A DNA stretch of 64,000 nucleotides from Actinomadura atramentaria DSM 43919 (GTDB lineage Bacteria > Actinomycetota > Actinomycetes > Streptosporangiales > Streptosporangiaceae): contig NZ_KB907225.1 in the NCBI RefSeq assembly GCF_000381885.1, positions 62,001 through 126,000 of the forward strand. Direction: 5' to 3'. The notes below the pieces were generated by a model that saw only the letters and a list, made by a program, of their open reading frames with translations, did not search any database and was not told the DNA's origin. Positions within the stretch are counted from its first letter, which is position 1. The number at the start of each line of letters is the position of its first letter. The position numbers and the translations under genes are program-made. Positions 28,255-37,278 of the stretch are shown in pieces.

Positions 28255-28977
28255 TCAGCGGGTCCAGCGGGCGGCGAAGATCTGGTCGCCGGTGGGCCGC
28301 GCGGGAGCGCCGCTCATGGGCTCGACGGTGAGGCCGACGCCGGTCGCCCGGCCGATGCCGTGGATCATCGCGGGCGCGTCCGTCGTGCGCATCCGCCCGG
28401 CGGGGCGCGGCGCGCCGTCCCCGGTGAGCCAGAGCGCGTAGGTGCGTCCGGCGGGGGCGGCGGCGAGCCCGCTCAGCATCACGACCGCGCTGTCGCGCTG
28501 CCGGGAGACGACGACCATGCCGTGGCCGCCGGTGCTGACCGATCCGGCGAGCGTCCGCGCGTCCGGCGCGGACATCATCTCGCCCATCATGTGCGCCATG
28601 TCCTGCTTGGCGGCCTCGGCGTGGTCGGCGCGTCGTTCCGCGCGGTACCAGCCCGTCCCGAGCCCGGCGGCGAGCGCCAGACACGCGGCGGCGGCCAGCG
28701 CGGGCACCGCCCGGCGCAGCCGCCGGACGCGCGCGGCGGGCAGCGGCGGCGGGAGCTGCCGGGTCCGCGCGGCCTCGGCCAGGACGCGGGCGCGCAGGCC
28801 GGGCGGCGCGGGCCGGGCCGCCGCCGCGCCGAGCCGCGCGGCGGTCGCCCGCAGCTCGGCCACCTCGCCGGAGCACACCGCGCAGCCCGCGAGGTGGCGT
28901 TCGAAGTCGCGGCGCTCGGCCGGGCCGAGCGCGTCCAGCACGTACGGTCCGGCGAGGCCGTGGACGGCGTCGGTCAT
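28255..28977 (-). CDS. rskA: Anti-sigma factor RskA-like
   Basis: 240 aa. N-terminal anti-sigma domain with GPYVLDALGPAERRDFERHL and zinc motif HLAGCAVC, one transmembrane helix (VPALAAAACLALAAGLGTGW), then a RskA C-terminal domain with YALWLTG and PAGRM. Met-rich AHMMGEMM is just after the helix. It should restrain the adjacent SigK-like factor. Its ATG overlaps the sigK stop (ATGA). Confidence 0.87.
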   Translation of the reverse strand: MTDAVHGLAGPYVLDALGPAERRDFERHLAGCAVCSGEVAELRATAARLGAAAARPAPPGLRARVLAEAARTRQLPPPLPAARVRRLRRAVPALAAAACLALAAGLGTGWYRAERRADHAEAAKQDMAHMMGEMMSAPDARTLAGSVSTGGHGMVVVSRQRDSAVVMLSGLAAAPAGRTYALWLTGDGAPRPAGRMRTTDAPAMIHGIGRATGVGLTVEPMSGAPARPTGDQIFAARWTR

Positions 28978-29564
28978 CGCCACGCTCCCAGGCAGTCGCG
29001 CATCCGGACGAGGCCGTCGCGCATTCTCGTCTTGACGGTGCCGAGCGGCGCGCCGAGCAGTTCGGCGACCTCCCGGTAGGTGTGCCCGCCGTAGTAGGCG
29101 AGGGTGACGGACTCGCGCTGGAGCTCGGTGAGGCCGCCCAGGCAGCGGCGGACCCGCTCGCGTTCCAGGCGTCCCTCGACCTCCTCGCCGACCTCGTCGA
29201 ACGCGGGCGCGGCCGGGCGGTGCGCGCGGGTCTCCCGGTCGGCGGCGGCCTGCGCGGACCGGACGCGGTCCACGGCGCGGCGGTGCGCGAGCGTCATGAT
29301 CCAGGTCAGCGCGCCGCCGCGCCCGGCGTCGTGCCGGGCGGCGGTGCGCCACACCTCGACCATGACCTCCTGCGCGACCTCCTCGGCCTGCGCGGGGTCG
29401 CGGACGACGCGCAGGACGAGCCCGTACACCGGCGCGGACACGGCGTCGTACAGCAGCGCGAACGCCGCGTCGTCGCCGCGCGCGACGCGGGCGAGCAGCG
29501 CGTCCGGGTCGGCCGGGGCGGTCCCCGCGCCGCCGGGGCGGCGCGGGGACGGTGCGTTCTCCAC
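28974..29564 (-). CDS. sigK: ECF sigma factor SigK-like
   Basis: 196 aa. Sigma2 LLYDAVSAPVYGLVLRVVRD...AQEVMVEVWRTAAR and ALTWIMTLAHRRAVDRVR; sigma4 LTELQRESVTLAYYGGHTYREVA and GTVKTRMRDGL. It matches the SigK/ECF19 group, whose regulon in mycobacteria is FAS1 antigens, and the next upstream gene is a FAS1 lipoprotein. GTG 29564 has GGAG 7 bases upstream and is preferred; GTG 29594 would overlap the FAS1 stop (GTGA) but lacks a ribosome site. Confidence 0.85.
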   Translation of the reverse strand: MENAPSPRRPGGAGTAPADPDALLARVARGDDAAFALLYDAVSAPVYGLVLRVVRDPAQAEEVAQEVMVEVWRTAARHDAGRGGALTWIMTLAHRRAVDRVRSAQAAADRETRAHRPAAPAFDEVGEEVEGRLERERVRRCLGGLTELQRESVTLAYYGGHTYREVAELLGAPLGTVKTRMRDGLVRMRDCLGAWR

Positions 29565-29590
29565 GTTCTCTCTCCGTCGGGGGACGGGCG

Positions 29591-30217
29591 TCACTTCGGC
29601 ATGAGGACCGAGTCGATGATGTAGACCGTCGCGTTCTTCGTCGCGACGTTCCCGCAGACGACGTTCGCCGCGCCGTCGACCTTGTAGGACGTCCCCATCC
29701 CCGTCGTCGTGACGGTACCGCCCTGGAGCGAGGTGAGCGTCCCGTGCTCCAGCGCCTTCGGGTCCTGGCGGCCCTTGACGACGTGGTAGGTGAGCAGCGC
29801 GGTCAGCTTCTTCTTGTCCGCCAGGGTCTCCTCCAGCTTCATCTTCGGGATCTTGGCGAACGCGTCGTTGGTGGGCGCGAAGACCGTGATGCCGTCCGCG
29901 GAGTTGAGGGTGTCGACGAGCCCGGCCTTCTTGACGGCGGACACGAGCGTGGACAGCGCCGGGTTGTGGGACGCGGCCGTGGCGACCGGGTCGGCGGCCA
30001 TCCCGTCGAAGCTGCCCATGCCGCTGGCGGGCACGGCGGCGCAGGCGGGGCCGAACGGGTGCGTCATGCCGCCGTCCTTCATGGGCTCGCCGCTCATCGG
30101 GTGGTCGGACATCGGGCCGGACGCCGCCTTTTTGCCGCCGTCGTCGTCGCCGCAGGCCGTGAGGCCGGCCGCCAGGCCGAGCGCGAGGACGGCGGAGGCC
30201 AGGACGCGAACCTTCAT
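29591..30217 (-). CDS. FAS1 (fasciclin) domain lipoprotein
   Basis: 208 aa. The signal peptide ends in a lipobox LTAC (residues 19-22), so it is probably a lipoprotein. A Met/His/Asp-rich stretch follows (SDHPMSGEPMKDGGM), possibly metal-binding. The FAS1 domain shows TLNSADGITVFAPTNDAFAKIP and YIIDSVLMPK at its end. FAS1 proteins mediate adhesion or surface interaction; mycobacterial MPT70/MPT83 are SigK targets. The ATG follows GGAGAAC. It lies between the oxidoreductase gene and sigK. Confidence 0.86.
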   Translation of the reverse strand: MKVRVLASAVLALGLAAGLTACGDDDGGKKAASGPMSDHPMSGEPMKDGGMTHPFGPACAAVPASGMGSFDGMAADPVATAASHNPALSTLVSAVKKAGLVDTLNSADGITVFAPTNDAFAKIPKMKLEETLADKKKLTALLTYHVVKGRQDPKALEHGTLTSLQGGTVTTTGMGTSYKVDGAANVVCGNVATKNATVYIIDSVLMPK

Positions 30218-30242
30218 GGGTGTTCTCCTTGATTGGTGGGTT

Positions 30243-31763
30243 TCAGCGGACGGTGACGACGGTCGAGTGCCAGCCCGTCGCCCCGGCGGGGAACGGGTCG
30301 GCGCGGCGGCCGGTCTGGACGGCCCCCGTGCCGTCCACGGCGCGGGCCTCGATCCGGCGGCGGCCCGGCGCGAGGTCGCACTCCAGGACCCACTGCCGCC
30401 AGGTGTCGGTGTTGGGGACGGGCGCGAGGTGCGCGGTCCGCCACGGCCCGCCGTCCACGCGAACCTGCACGGCTTCCACGCCCCGGTGCTGCGCCCAGGC
30501 GACGCCCGCGACGGCGACGCGCCCCGCCGCGACGCGCGCGAACGGGCGCGGCAGGTCGATGCGCGCCATCGTGCGGACCTCGCCGTGGTCGGCCCAGCCG
30601 CGCGCCGTCCAGTAGGCGCGGTCGTCGGCGAAGCGGGACACCTTGAGGTCCACGACCCACTTGGTCGCCGAGACGTAGCCGTACAGGCCGGGCACGACGA
30701 GCCGCGCCGGGAAGCCGTGCGGGACGGGCAGCGGCGCGCCGTTCATCGCGACGGCCAGCAGCGCGTCCCGCCCGTCGAGCACGGCGGCGAGCGGAGTGCT
30801 GACGGTGAAGCCGTCCGCGGACCGGCTGAACACCTGGTCCGCGCCCGCCCGCACGCCCGCCTCGCGCAGCACGCCGGCCAGGGACGCGCCGAGCCAGCGC
30901 GCGTTCCCGGCGTACTCGCCGCCGACCTCGTTGGAGACGCACGTCAGCGTGACGTCGGCCTCGACCAGCGGGCGGCGCAGCAGCTCCGCGAACGTGATCT
31001 CCAGCGGCCGGTCCACGAGCCCGTGGACGCGCAGCGTCCAGTCCTCCGGATCGACCTGCGGAACGACGAGCGCGGTGTCGACGCGGTAGAAGTCCCGGTT
31101 CGGCGTCGTGAACGGCGTCAGCCCGGGCACGCGGAGGTCCGCGCCGCGCGGCAGCGGCGCGGCGGGCCGGGCGGGCGGCGGCAGCCGGGTCGCGGCGCGC
31201 GCCCGCCCGACGTCCCGGCGGCCCGCCAGCGCCCGCCCGAGCAGGGTGCTCCCGGCCGCGAGCGCGGCGGCCCCGCCCCCGAGCAGCAGGAACGCCCGCC
31301 GGTCGCCGCGCCCTCCCCTCGCCGCGGCCGGGAGCAGCGCGCGCAGGGCCGCGACGGCCGCCGCGGCCCCGAGCAGGACGGGGACGGCGTCCACCGGCCC
31401 GGCGTCCGGGCGGGTGAGCGCCGCCGCGACCCCGGCCGCCGTCAGCGCGGCCAGCGCCGCCCCGGCCGCGCGCGGCCGGGTGCGGGCCAGCAGGCCGAGC
31501 AGCGCGGCGGCGACCGCCGCGACGGCCAGCATCGAGCCGAGCAGGACCTGCTTGTCGTGCGTCCCGAACGACCGGATCGCCCAGTGCTTGAGCCATTCGG
31601 GCGTCCGGTCGACGCCCGCGCCGCCGAGCGCGATGAGCGGCGCGGCCTGCGGCCGGACGAACGCCGCCGCCAGTTCGGCCGCGCCGAGCCCGACCGCCCC
31701 GGCGAGCAGGCCCGCCGCGAGCCCGGCGGTCCGCGACGGCCCGCGCTGATCGTCGTCTGTCAC
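30243..31763 (-). CDS. Membrane molybdopterin oxidoreductase (sulfite oxidase-like)
   Basis: 506 aa. The N-terminal half has about five transmembrane helices; the C-terminal half is an oxidoreductase molybdopterin domain with the Mo-ligand Cys in TLTCVSNE and a Mo-co dimerisation end (RRIEARAVDGTGAVQT). Sulfite-oxidase-type enzymes act on sulfoxides, sulfite or oxidised protein residues; repair of oxidised Met-rich FAS1 lipoprotein is an inference. GTG 31763 sits only 7 bp after a SigK-like -10, so the mRNA may be leaderless. First gene of the oxidoreductase, FAS1, sigK, rskA operon. Confidence 0.82.
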   Translation of the reverse strand: MTDDDQRGPSRTAGLAAGLLAGAVGLGAAELAAAFVRPQAAPLIALGGAGVDRTPEWLKHWAIRSFGTHDKQVLLGSMLAVAAVAAALLGLLARTRPRAAGAALAALTAAGVAAALTRPDAGPVDAVPVLLGAAAAVAALRALLPAAARGGRGDRRAFLLLGGGAAALAAGSTLLGRALAGRRDVGRARAATRLPPPARPAAPLPRGADLRVPGLTPFTTPNRDFYRVDTALVVPQVDPEDWTLRVHGLVDRPLEITFAELLRRPLVEADVTLTCVSNEVGGEYAGNARWLGASLAGVLREAGVRAGADQVFSRSADGFTVSTPLAAVLDGRDALLAVAMNGAPLPVPHGFPARLVVPGLYGYVSATKWVVDLKVSRFADDRAYWTARGWADHGEVRTMARIDLPRPFARVAAGRVAVAGVAWAQHRGVEAVQVRVDGGPWRTAHLAPVPNTDTWRQWVLECDLAPGRRRIEARAVDGTGAVQTGRRADPFPAGATGWHSTVVTVR

Positions 31764-31770
31764 GCGGGGT

Positions 31771-31798
31771 ATTCGGAGCCGGGCCGCCCCCGGATTGG
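31771..31798 (-). promoter_or_regulatory. SigK-like promoter of the oxidoreductase-FAS1-sigK operon
   Basis: Minus strand CCAATCC (31798-31792), 15 bases, CCGAAT (31776-31771). The -10 is exact for the mycobacterial SigK consensus CCATCC / CCGAAT and the -35 is close; the spacing is a little short. Transcription would start almost at the GTG. Confidence 0.5.
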
Positions 31799-31829
31799 TC
31801 CCTGGTCGAGAATTTCTCCGGGGCCCGGG

Positions 31830-32798
31830 TCAGAGCCGCTTGACGTACTCGTCCTCCCAGGCGATCAGCCGGAAGCCGAGCGCCTCGTTCACCGCGATCA
31901 TCGGGGCGTTGCTCGCCGCGTTCCAGGTGGTGATCCGGCGGCGGCCCGCGAGCAGCGGCGCGGCGGCGCGCAGGTTCGCGGCCTTCATCGCCAGGCCGAG
32001 GCCGTGGCCGCGGTGCTCGGGCAGGACGAGCGTGTCCCACTGGTGCGCCTCGTCCGAGCCGCGCGGCAGGGACAGCTCGGTGTGCCCGGCGAGCGTCCCG
32101 TCCGGCGCGACGGCGACGGTCACCCACGCGTCGCGGCCCTGGCGCTCGCGCAGCCGCTCCTGGTGGCGGACGCGCTCGGCGTCCCAGTGCTCGTTCTCGA
32201 TCCCGGCGTCCCCGCTCGGGGCCTCCTCGGTGAGGATGTGCCGGAGCCGCGCCCACTCCGCGACGTACGCGTCGGGGATGACGCCGGGCCAGCTCGCCAG
32301 CCGGTACGCCGGGTCGACCGGGGCGTCCGGCGGGTCGGCGGGCAGCGGCAGCTCGCGGACGGCGTCGCGCAGGTCGAACTCGTAGCCGCGCGCCGCCGCG
32401 AACGCGGGCGCGGCCGGTCGCTCCGCGCCCACCGGGGACGCGGCCCCGATGAGCGCCTTCGTCCGCCCGGCGGCGCGGGCGGCGTCCTCCAGCGCGGCGA
32501 GGACGGCGGTGGCGTGGCCCTCGCGGCGGCGGTCCGGGAGCGTCCAGACCTGCAGATACGCGAACGTGAGGTTGTCGCGCCGCGGGAGCGTCGCCGACCC
32601 GCCGCCGACGACGCGCCCGGCGTCGTCGCGGGCGAGCAGCGCGGCGCAGCGCTCGTACGGGTCGGGTTCGAGGAGGACGCGCTTCTCGCGCGCCGTCCAC
32701 GGGATGAGGCAGTCGAGGTCGTGGGACGCCTCGTAGGCGTCGTGGAACTCGGCGTACCGCCGGTCGTCGGCGGGGTCCACCTGCTCGATCCGGGTCAT
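31830..32798 (-). CDS. Double GNAT-domain acetyltransferase
   Basis: 322 aa, two tandem GNAT halves as in the mycothiol synthase-like group. The first half has LQVWTLPDRRREGHATAVL (RRxGxA acetyl-CoA loop), the second VLPEHRGHGLGLAMKAANL. A C-terminal NEALGFR completes the fold. The substrate is unknown; MshD is a possible relative, but I cannot confirm it. It lies just downstream of pepA, separated by a hairpin. Confidence 0.8.
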   Translation of the reverse strand: MTRIEQVDPADDRRYAEFHDAYEASHDLDCLIPWTAREKRVLLEPDPYERCAALLARDDAGRVVGGGSATLPRRDNLTFAYLQVWTLPDRRREGHATAVLAALEDAARAAGRTKALIGAASPVGAERPAAPAFAAARGYEFDLRDAVRELPLPADPPDAPVDPAYRLASWPGVIPDAYVAEWARLRHILTEEAPSGDAGIENEHWDAERVRHQERLRERQGRDAWVTVAVAPDGTLAGHTELSLPRGSDEAHQWDTLVLPEHRGHGLGLAMKAANLRAAAPLLAGRRRITTWNAASNAPMIAVNEALGFRLIAWEDEYVKRL

Positions 32799-32814
32799 GG
32801 GCGCCCAGACTAGG

Positions 32815-32842
32815 AAACCCGGTGCGGGCCCCGCACCGGGTT
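32815..32842 (-). terminator. Terminator after pepA
   Basis: Self-complementary AAACCCGGTGCGGG (32815-32828) and CCCGCACCGGGTTT (32829-32842), between the pepA stop and the downstream acetyltransferase ATG. Confidence 0.75.
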
Positions 32843-32853
32843 TTCCGCCGAGG

Positions 32854-34311
32854 TCAGCCGAGTCCGCCCAGGTAGGACAGCAGGAGCCGGGTCGCGTAGC
32901 CGGTCGCGCCCTTGGTGTTCTCGCCGTCGTCGCCGGACGCGCGGGCCGGTCCGGCGACGTCCAGGTGCGCCCACGCGCGGTCGCCGGTGAACTCGCGCAG
33001 GAACAGCGCCGCCGTGATCGCGCCCGCGCCGTAGCCGGGCCGCCCGGTGTTGACGATGTCGGCGACGTCGGACTCGATCGCGGGCCGGTACTCCTCGGTG
33101 AGCGGCAGCCGCCACAGCGGCTCGCCCGCCGCCTCGCCCGCGGCCGTGAGCGCGGCGGCCAGCGCGTCGTCGGACGCGAACAGCGCGCCGTGCCGCAGGC
33201 CGAGCGCGACCTTCGCCGCGCCGGTGAGCGTCGCGACGTCGATCAGGACGTCCGGGTCCAGCTCGGCGTCGGCGTAGGCGAGCGCGTCGGCCAGGACGAG
33301 ACGGCCCTCGGCGTCGGTGTTCAGCACCTCCGACGTCGTCCCGCCGAAGTGCGTGATCACGTCGCCGGGGCGCATCGCGGACCCGGACGGCATGTTCTCC
33401 GCGACCGCCAGCAGTCCCGTCACCCGCACGCGGACGCCCAGGTCGCGCAGTGCGCCCAGCACGCCGAGCACGACGGCGCTGCCCGCCATGTCCGTCTTCA
33501 TCGTGGTCATCGCCGGGCCGGGCTTGAGCGACAGCCCCCCGCTGTCGAACGTGATGCCCTTGCCGACGAGCACGACGTGCGGCGCGCCGTCCGCGCCGTC
33601 CGGCCGGTACGCCAGCTCGACCAGGCGCGGCGGGCGCGGCGAGCCCCCGCCGACCGCGACGAGCCCGCCGAAACCGCCCTCGGCCAGCTCCTTCTCGTCG
33701 CGGACGCGGACCGTCAGCCCGGCCCGCTCGCCGGTCTCGACCGCGCGGTCCGCCAGCCAGGACGGCCCCTTCTCGCCCGACGGCGTGTTCGCGAGGTCGC
33801 GGGCGGCGGCGGTCGCCCGCGCGCGGACCGTCCCGAGCGCGACGGCGTCGGCGGCGGCCTCGGGGCCCGCCTCGGTCAGCACGAAGACGGTCTCGACGGC
33901 GCGCCGCGACGGCGCCCGGCCGATCCAGAACTCGTAGGACGCCAGCAGCGCGCCCTCCACGAACGCCGCGAGGTCCCCCGAGGGGACGCCCACCGCGAGC
34001 GAGCCCCGCCCCTTCGCGCGGCGCGCCACCGCCGCCCCCGCGCGGCGCAGGTCGGCGGGCGTCGCCGCGCCGACCCCGTACAGCAGCAGCTCGCGCACCC
34101 GGTCGCCGGTCTTGACGGGGGTCGCGTTGACCTCCCCGGCCTCGCCCTTGGCCCGGTGCAGCTCCAGCAGCTCGCCGAGCGGGACGGGCAGGAACGCGGC
34201 GATCTCCGCGTCCGGCGCGGCGGCCCCGGCCGGGACCGGGACGGCCAGCACGTCGGCGTCGGCCGCCGACAGCGCCCCGCCGAGCGCCTGGACCCGCGTC
34301 TGGATGGGCAT
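32854..34311 (-). CDS. pepA: Leucyl aminopeptidase (M17 family)
   Basis: 485 aa, full length. Removes N-terminal Leu and other residues from peptides, using two Zn or Mn ions. The signatures are intact: VGKGITFDSGGLSLK (Lys and Asp ligands), MKTDMAGSA, NTDAEGRLVLADAL (family pattern) and DVATLTGAA. Cytosolic, no signal peptide. ATG 34311 follows GGGGGA. Confidence 0.93.
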   Translation of the reverse strand: MPIQTRVQALGGALSAADADVLAVPVPAGAAAPDAEIAAFLPVPLGELLELHRAKGEAGEVNATPVKTGDRVRELLLYGVGAATPADLRRAGAAVARRAKGRGSLAVGVPSGDLAAFVEGALLASYEFWIGRAPSRRAVETVFVLTEAGPEAAADAVALGTVRARATAAARDLANTPSGEKGPSWLADRAVETGERAGLTVRVRDEKELAEGGFGGLVAVGGGSPRPPRLVELAYRPDGADGAPHVVLVGKGITFDSGGLSLKPGPAMTTMKTDMAGSAVVLGVLGALRDLGVRVRVTGLLAVAENMPSGSAMRPGDVITHFGGTTSEVLNTDAEGRLVLADALAYADAELDPDVLIDVATLTGAAKVALGLRHGALFASDDALAAALTAAGEAAGEPLWRLPLTEEYRPAIESDVADIVNTGRPGYGAGAITAALFLREFTGDRAWAHLDVAGPARASGDDGENTKGATGYATRLLLSYLGGLG

Positions 34312-34422
34312 GAACGTGTCCCCCTGATCAGTTGCGGAAGGCCGCGCCGGACGCCCGGCACGACGAAGGCCCCGGCCGGAACGGGCCGCCGGGGCCGTCA
34401 GCGAGGGTCGTGGGCGGAGCCG

Positions 34423-34590
34423 TCAGCCCACGACCTGCGCGAGGGCGTCGCCCAGTTCCTTGGCCTCGTCGGCGGACAGCTCGACCACCAGGCGTCCGCC
34501 GCCCTCCAGCGGGACCCGCATGACGATTCCGCGGCCCTCCTTGGTCACTTCGAGCGGACCGTCTCCCGTCCGCGGCTTCATCGCCGCCAT
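34423..34590 (-). CDS. DUF3117 small protein
   Basis: 55 aa, a highly conserved actinobacterial protein of unknown function: MAAMKPRTGDGPLEVTKEGR at the start, then VMRVPLEGGGRLVVELS and KELGDALAQVVG. Strong ribosome site GGAAGGGG ahead of the ATG. The 265 bp upstream is AT-richer with an operator-like repeat, so the gene seems individually regulated. Confidence 0.88.
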   Translation of the reverse strand: MAAMKPRTGDGPLEVTKEGRGIVMRVPLEGGGRLVVELSADEAKELGDALAQVVG

Positions 34591-34856
34591 GCGTGCATCC
34601 CCTTCCGTCCTTAGGGCCGTTGGGGCCTCGGGGCACCGTAGGCCGCGTGGCCGCCTGTCGCATCCGCGTCTTCAGTAAGCCCATTATCTCGTCTTCCGGG
34701 CGCGAAGTGGTAACGATCAGCCGCCAGATAGGAAGACTGCACACATCAGTGATGGTTTCCACCCTGATCACCTGCACTGTGATCATCTACACGAGCAACG
34801 CGAAACCCCAATGATTACGGGGGAATGGGTCACGCGGGGACGGGCGGCGGCCCGGT
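34591..34856 (-). promoter_or_regulatory. Upstream region of DUF3117 with operator-like palindrome
   Basis: An AT-richer 265 bp spacer. TGATCAC (34765-34771) and GTGATCA (34779-34785) form a perfect 7-bp inverted repeat with a 7-bp spacer. A -10-like GATAAT (minus strand, 34683-34688) sits about 90 nt before the ATG. The regulator is unknown. Confidence 0.45.
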
Positions 34857-35834
34857 TCACGCGAGTTCGCGCGGATACGGCTCGAAGTAGGTCTGGGCGT
34901 CGAGGTAGGCGATGTCCTCCCCGCGCGCGTGGTGGCGCAGCAGCGTCAGCGGGACCTGCAGCGGCACGTCGCCGCGCCCGTAGGCGGCGATCACCTCCGC
35001 GACGTCGCGGCGGCGGGCGTCGTCCAGGCGGCGGCTCATCGGCGCGAACACGTGCTGGAGGGCGTTGACGTGGCGGCCCCGCGTCGGCCGCGCCGCGAAC
35101 GCCCCGGCGAACGCGGCCCGGTAGTCGCGCTCCAGCCCGGCGGGCGGCCGGGAGCCCGCGCCCGCGACGATCCGGCCGGTGCGGCGGTAGCCCTCGGGGT
35201 CGTGCGCGAGCATCTGGAGCTTGTGCGCGGAGTGGAAGTCGACCAGGTCGCGCGGGCTCCAGCCGTCCGCGAACAGGGCGCGCAGCCGGGCGTGCGCGAA
35301 GATCCGGGCCAGGAAGTGGTCGCGCAGGACGGGGTCGTTGAGGCGGCCGTCCTCCTCGATCGGCAGCAGCGGGCGCAGCTCGGCCAGCCGCGCCGCGAAC
35401 ACGCCCGCGCCGCGCCGGTCGGCGGGCATCCCGCCGCGGTGGTGCCGCTGGACACCGCGCGGGCCGCAGCTCGGGGACCGCGACTTCAGCACCCAGCCGT
35501 CGAGGTCGGGCAGGTCGGCGCTGCGCCGCTCGGCCAGCGCCGCCGCCGGGCCGGTGTGGTCGGCGGTGCCGTCGCGGGCGACGAGGCGGTCGCCGCCGTC
35601 GCCGGAGACGATCCGCAGCGGCGTCCGGGGCGCGCCGAGGCCCAGTTCCATCTCGGGGCAGACCGGGACCCAGTCCACGAACGCGTCGAGCCGGTCCGCG
35701 AGGAAGCGGTGCCTGCTGTGCCCCGCGTTGTACCGGACGGGCTCCCCGACCAGGCAGCTCGACACCGCCAGCCGGGGCCGGGCCCGGCGGACCGCCGGGA
35801 TCGCGGCCGGACGGTCGTCGGTCCTCGCGCGCAT
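34857..35834 (-). CDS. DUF523 (TudS-like) plus DUF1722 (YbgA-like) fusion protein
   Basis: 325 aa. N-terminal DUF523: SSCLVGEPVRYNAGH, VCPEMELGLG and SPSCGPRG supply Cys for a [4Fe-4S] cluster, as in thiouracil desulfurases that detoxify thio-bases. The C-terminal DUF1722 domain has FHSAHKLQMLAHDPEGY and NALQHVFAPMSRRL. In E. coli the DUF1722 gene ybgA adjoins phrB; here it is divergent from a photolyase gene. A nucleobase-damage role is plausible. ATG after GGGAGA. Confidence 0.8.
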   Translation of the reverse strand: MRARTDDRPAAIPAVRRARPRLAVSSCLVGEPVRYNAGHSRHRFLADRLDAFVDWVPVCPEMELGLGAPRTPLRIVSGDGGDRLVARDGTADHTGPAAALAERRSADLPDLDGWVLKSRSPSCGPRGVQRHHRGGMPADRRGAGVFAARLAELRPLLPIEEDGRLNDPVLRDHFLARIFAHARLRALFADGWSPRDLVDFHSAHKLQMLAHDPEGYRRTGRIVAGAGSRPPAGLERDYRAAFAGAFAARPTRGRHVNALQHVFAPMSRRLDDARRRDVAEVIAAYGRGDVPLQVPLTLLRHHARGEDIAYLDAQTYFEPYPRELA

Positions 35835-35972
35835 GGGTCTCCCGTCGGGTCGGCGGCCGGTGGTCCGTTCCTAACCGCGCCGGGCCGCGCGCCGCCACCG
35901 GCGACGGCAAAGAGCGGGGAAAACCGGCGAGATACCGGACTGGGCGCCGGTCGCGCGGGCGACGATCAGAGC

Positions 35973-37271
35973 GTGACCGACACCGCGATCATGCTGTTCA
36001 CCCGCGACCTGCGGGTGCGCGACAACCCGGCGCTGGCCGCCGCGCGGGACGCCGCGAAGCGGGTCGTCCCGCTGTTCGTGTTCGACGACGCGCTGCTCGC
36101 CCGCTCCCCCAACCGGACGCGGTTCCTGCTGGACTGCCTGGCCGACCTCGGCGACGCGCTCGTCCTGCGGCGCGGCGACCCGGCGGCGGAGGCGGCGAGG
36201 CTCGCGCGGGCGACCGGGGCGCAGGCGGTGTTCCTGGCCGACGACGTGAGCCGCACCGCCCGGCGGCGGCGCGCGGCGCTGGAGGACGCGGCGGCGCGCG
36301 ACGGCTTCGAGGTGTCGTTCCATCCCGGCCTGACCGTCGTCCCGCCGGGCGAGGTGACACCGTCCGGCGGCGACCACTACCGCGTCTTCACGCCGTACTG
36401 GCGCGCGTGGGAGAAGACGGCGTTCCGCGAGCCCGCGCCGACCGTGCGGCTCAAGGCGGCGGACGTGCCCGGCAGGCGGGCCGACCCCGCGACGATCGCG
36501 CGGAAGTTCGCCCGCGGCGCCTCCCCCGACCTGCCGCGCGGCGGCGAGACCGAGGCGCGCGCACGGCTGCGCGCCTACCTCGGCGGCGGCCTCGACCGCT
36601 ACGGCGACGAACGCGACGCGCCCGCCGCCGACGCCACGTCCCGGCTCAGCGGCTACCTGCGGTTCGGCTGCCTGTCGCCGCTGGAGGTCGTCACCGCCGC
36701 CCGCGAGCACGGCGGCGCGGACGAGTTCGTCCGCCAGGTCGCCTGGCGCGACTTCTACCACCAGATCCTCGCCGCGTTCCCCGACCTGCCGCGCGCCGAC
36801 TACCGGCGGCCCGGCCCGCCCTGGCGCGACGACGCGGCAGCCCTCGACGCGTGGCGCGACGGCCGCACCGGCGTCCCCATCGTGGACGCGGGCATGCGCC
36901 AACTGCGCCGCGAGGGCTGGATGCACAACCGCGTCCGGCTGATCACCGCGACGTACCTCACCCGGTTCCTGCGCGTCGACTGGCGCGCGGGCCTCGCCCA
37001 CTTCGACCGGTGGCTCGTGGACGGCGACGCCGCCGACGACCCCGGCAACTGGCAGCTCGTCGCCGGGACGGGCAACACCTCGCGGCCCAACCAGTACCTC
37101 AACCCGCTGCGGCAGGCGAGGCGGTTCGACCGCGACGGCGCGTACGTCCGCCGGTACGTGCCCGAACTCGCGGACCTCGACCGCCGCGACGTCCACACGC
37201 CGTGGCGGCTCGACGCGCTCCCGGCGGGCTACCCGGCCCCGCTCACCGACCCCGCCGACCTCGACGGGTGA
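35973..37271 (+). CDS. phr: Deoxyribodipyrimidine photolyase
   Basis: 432 aa. Uses light to split pyrimidine dimers. N-terminal antenna domain (FTRDLRVRDNPALAAA), C-terminal FAD domain with FGCLSPLEV, VRQVAWRDFYHQIL, PIVDAGMRQLRREGWMHNRVR, DGDAADDPGNWQLVAGTG and NTSRPNQYLNPLRQARRFD. In the conserved GNWQWVAG the second Trp is Leu here. GTG 35973 begins the family N-terminus; no strong ribosome site. Divergent from the TudS/YbgA-type gene. Confidence 0.9.
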   Translation: MTDTAIMLFTRDLRVRDNPALAAARDAAKRVVPLFVFDDALLARSPNRTRFLLDCLADLGDALVLRRGDPAAEAARLARATGAQAVFLADDVSRTARRRRAALEDAAARDGFEVSFHPGLTVVPPGEVTPSGGDHYRVFTPYWRAWEKTAFREPAPTVRLKAADVPGRRADPATIARKFARGASPDLPRGGETEARARLRAYLGGGLDRYGDERDAPAADATSRLSGYLRFGCLSPLEVVTAAREHGGADEFVRQVAWRDFYHQILAAFPDLPRADYRRPGPPWRDDAAALDAWRDGRTGVPIVDAGMRQLRREGWMHNRVRLITATYLTRFLRVDWRAGLAHFDRWLVDGDAADDPGNWQLVAGTGNTSRPNQYLNPLRQARRFDRDGAYVRRYVPELADLDRRDVHTPWRLDALPAGYPAPLTDPADLDG

Positions 37272-37278
37272 CGGCCGG

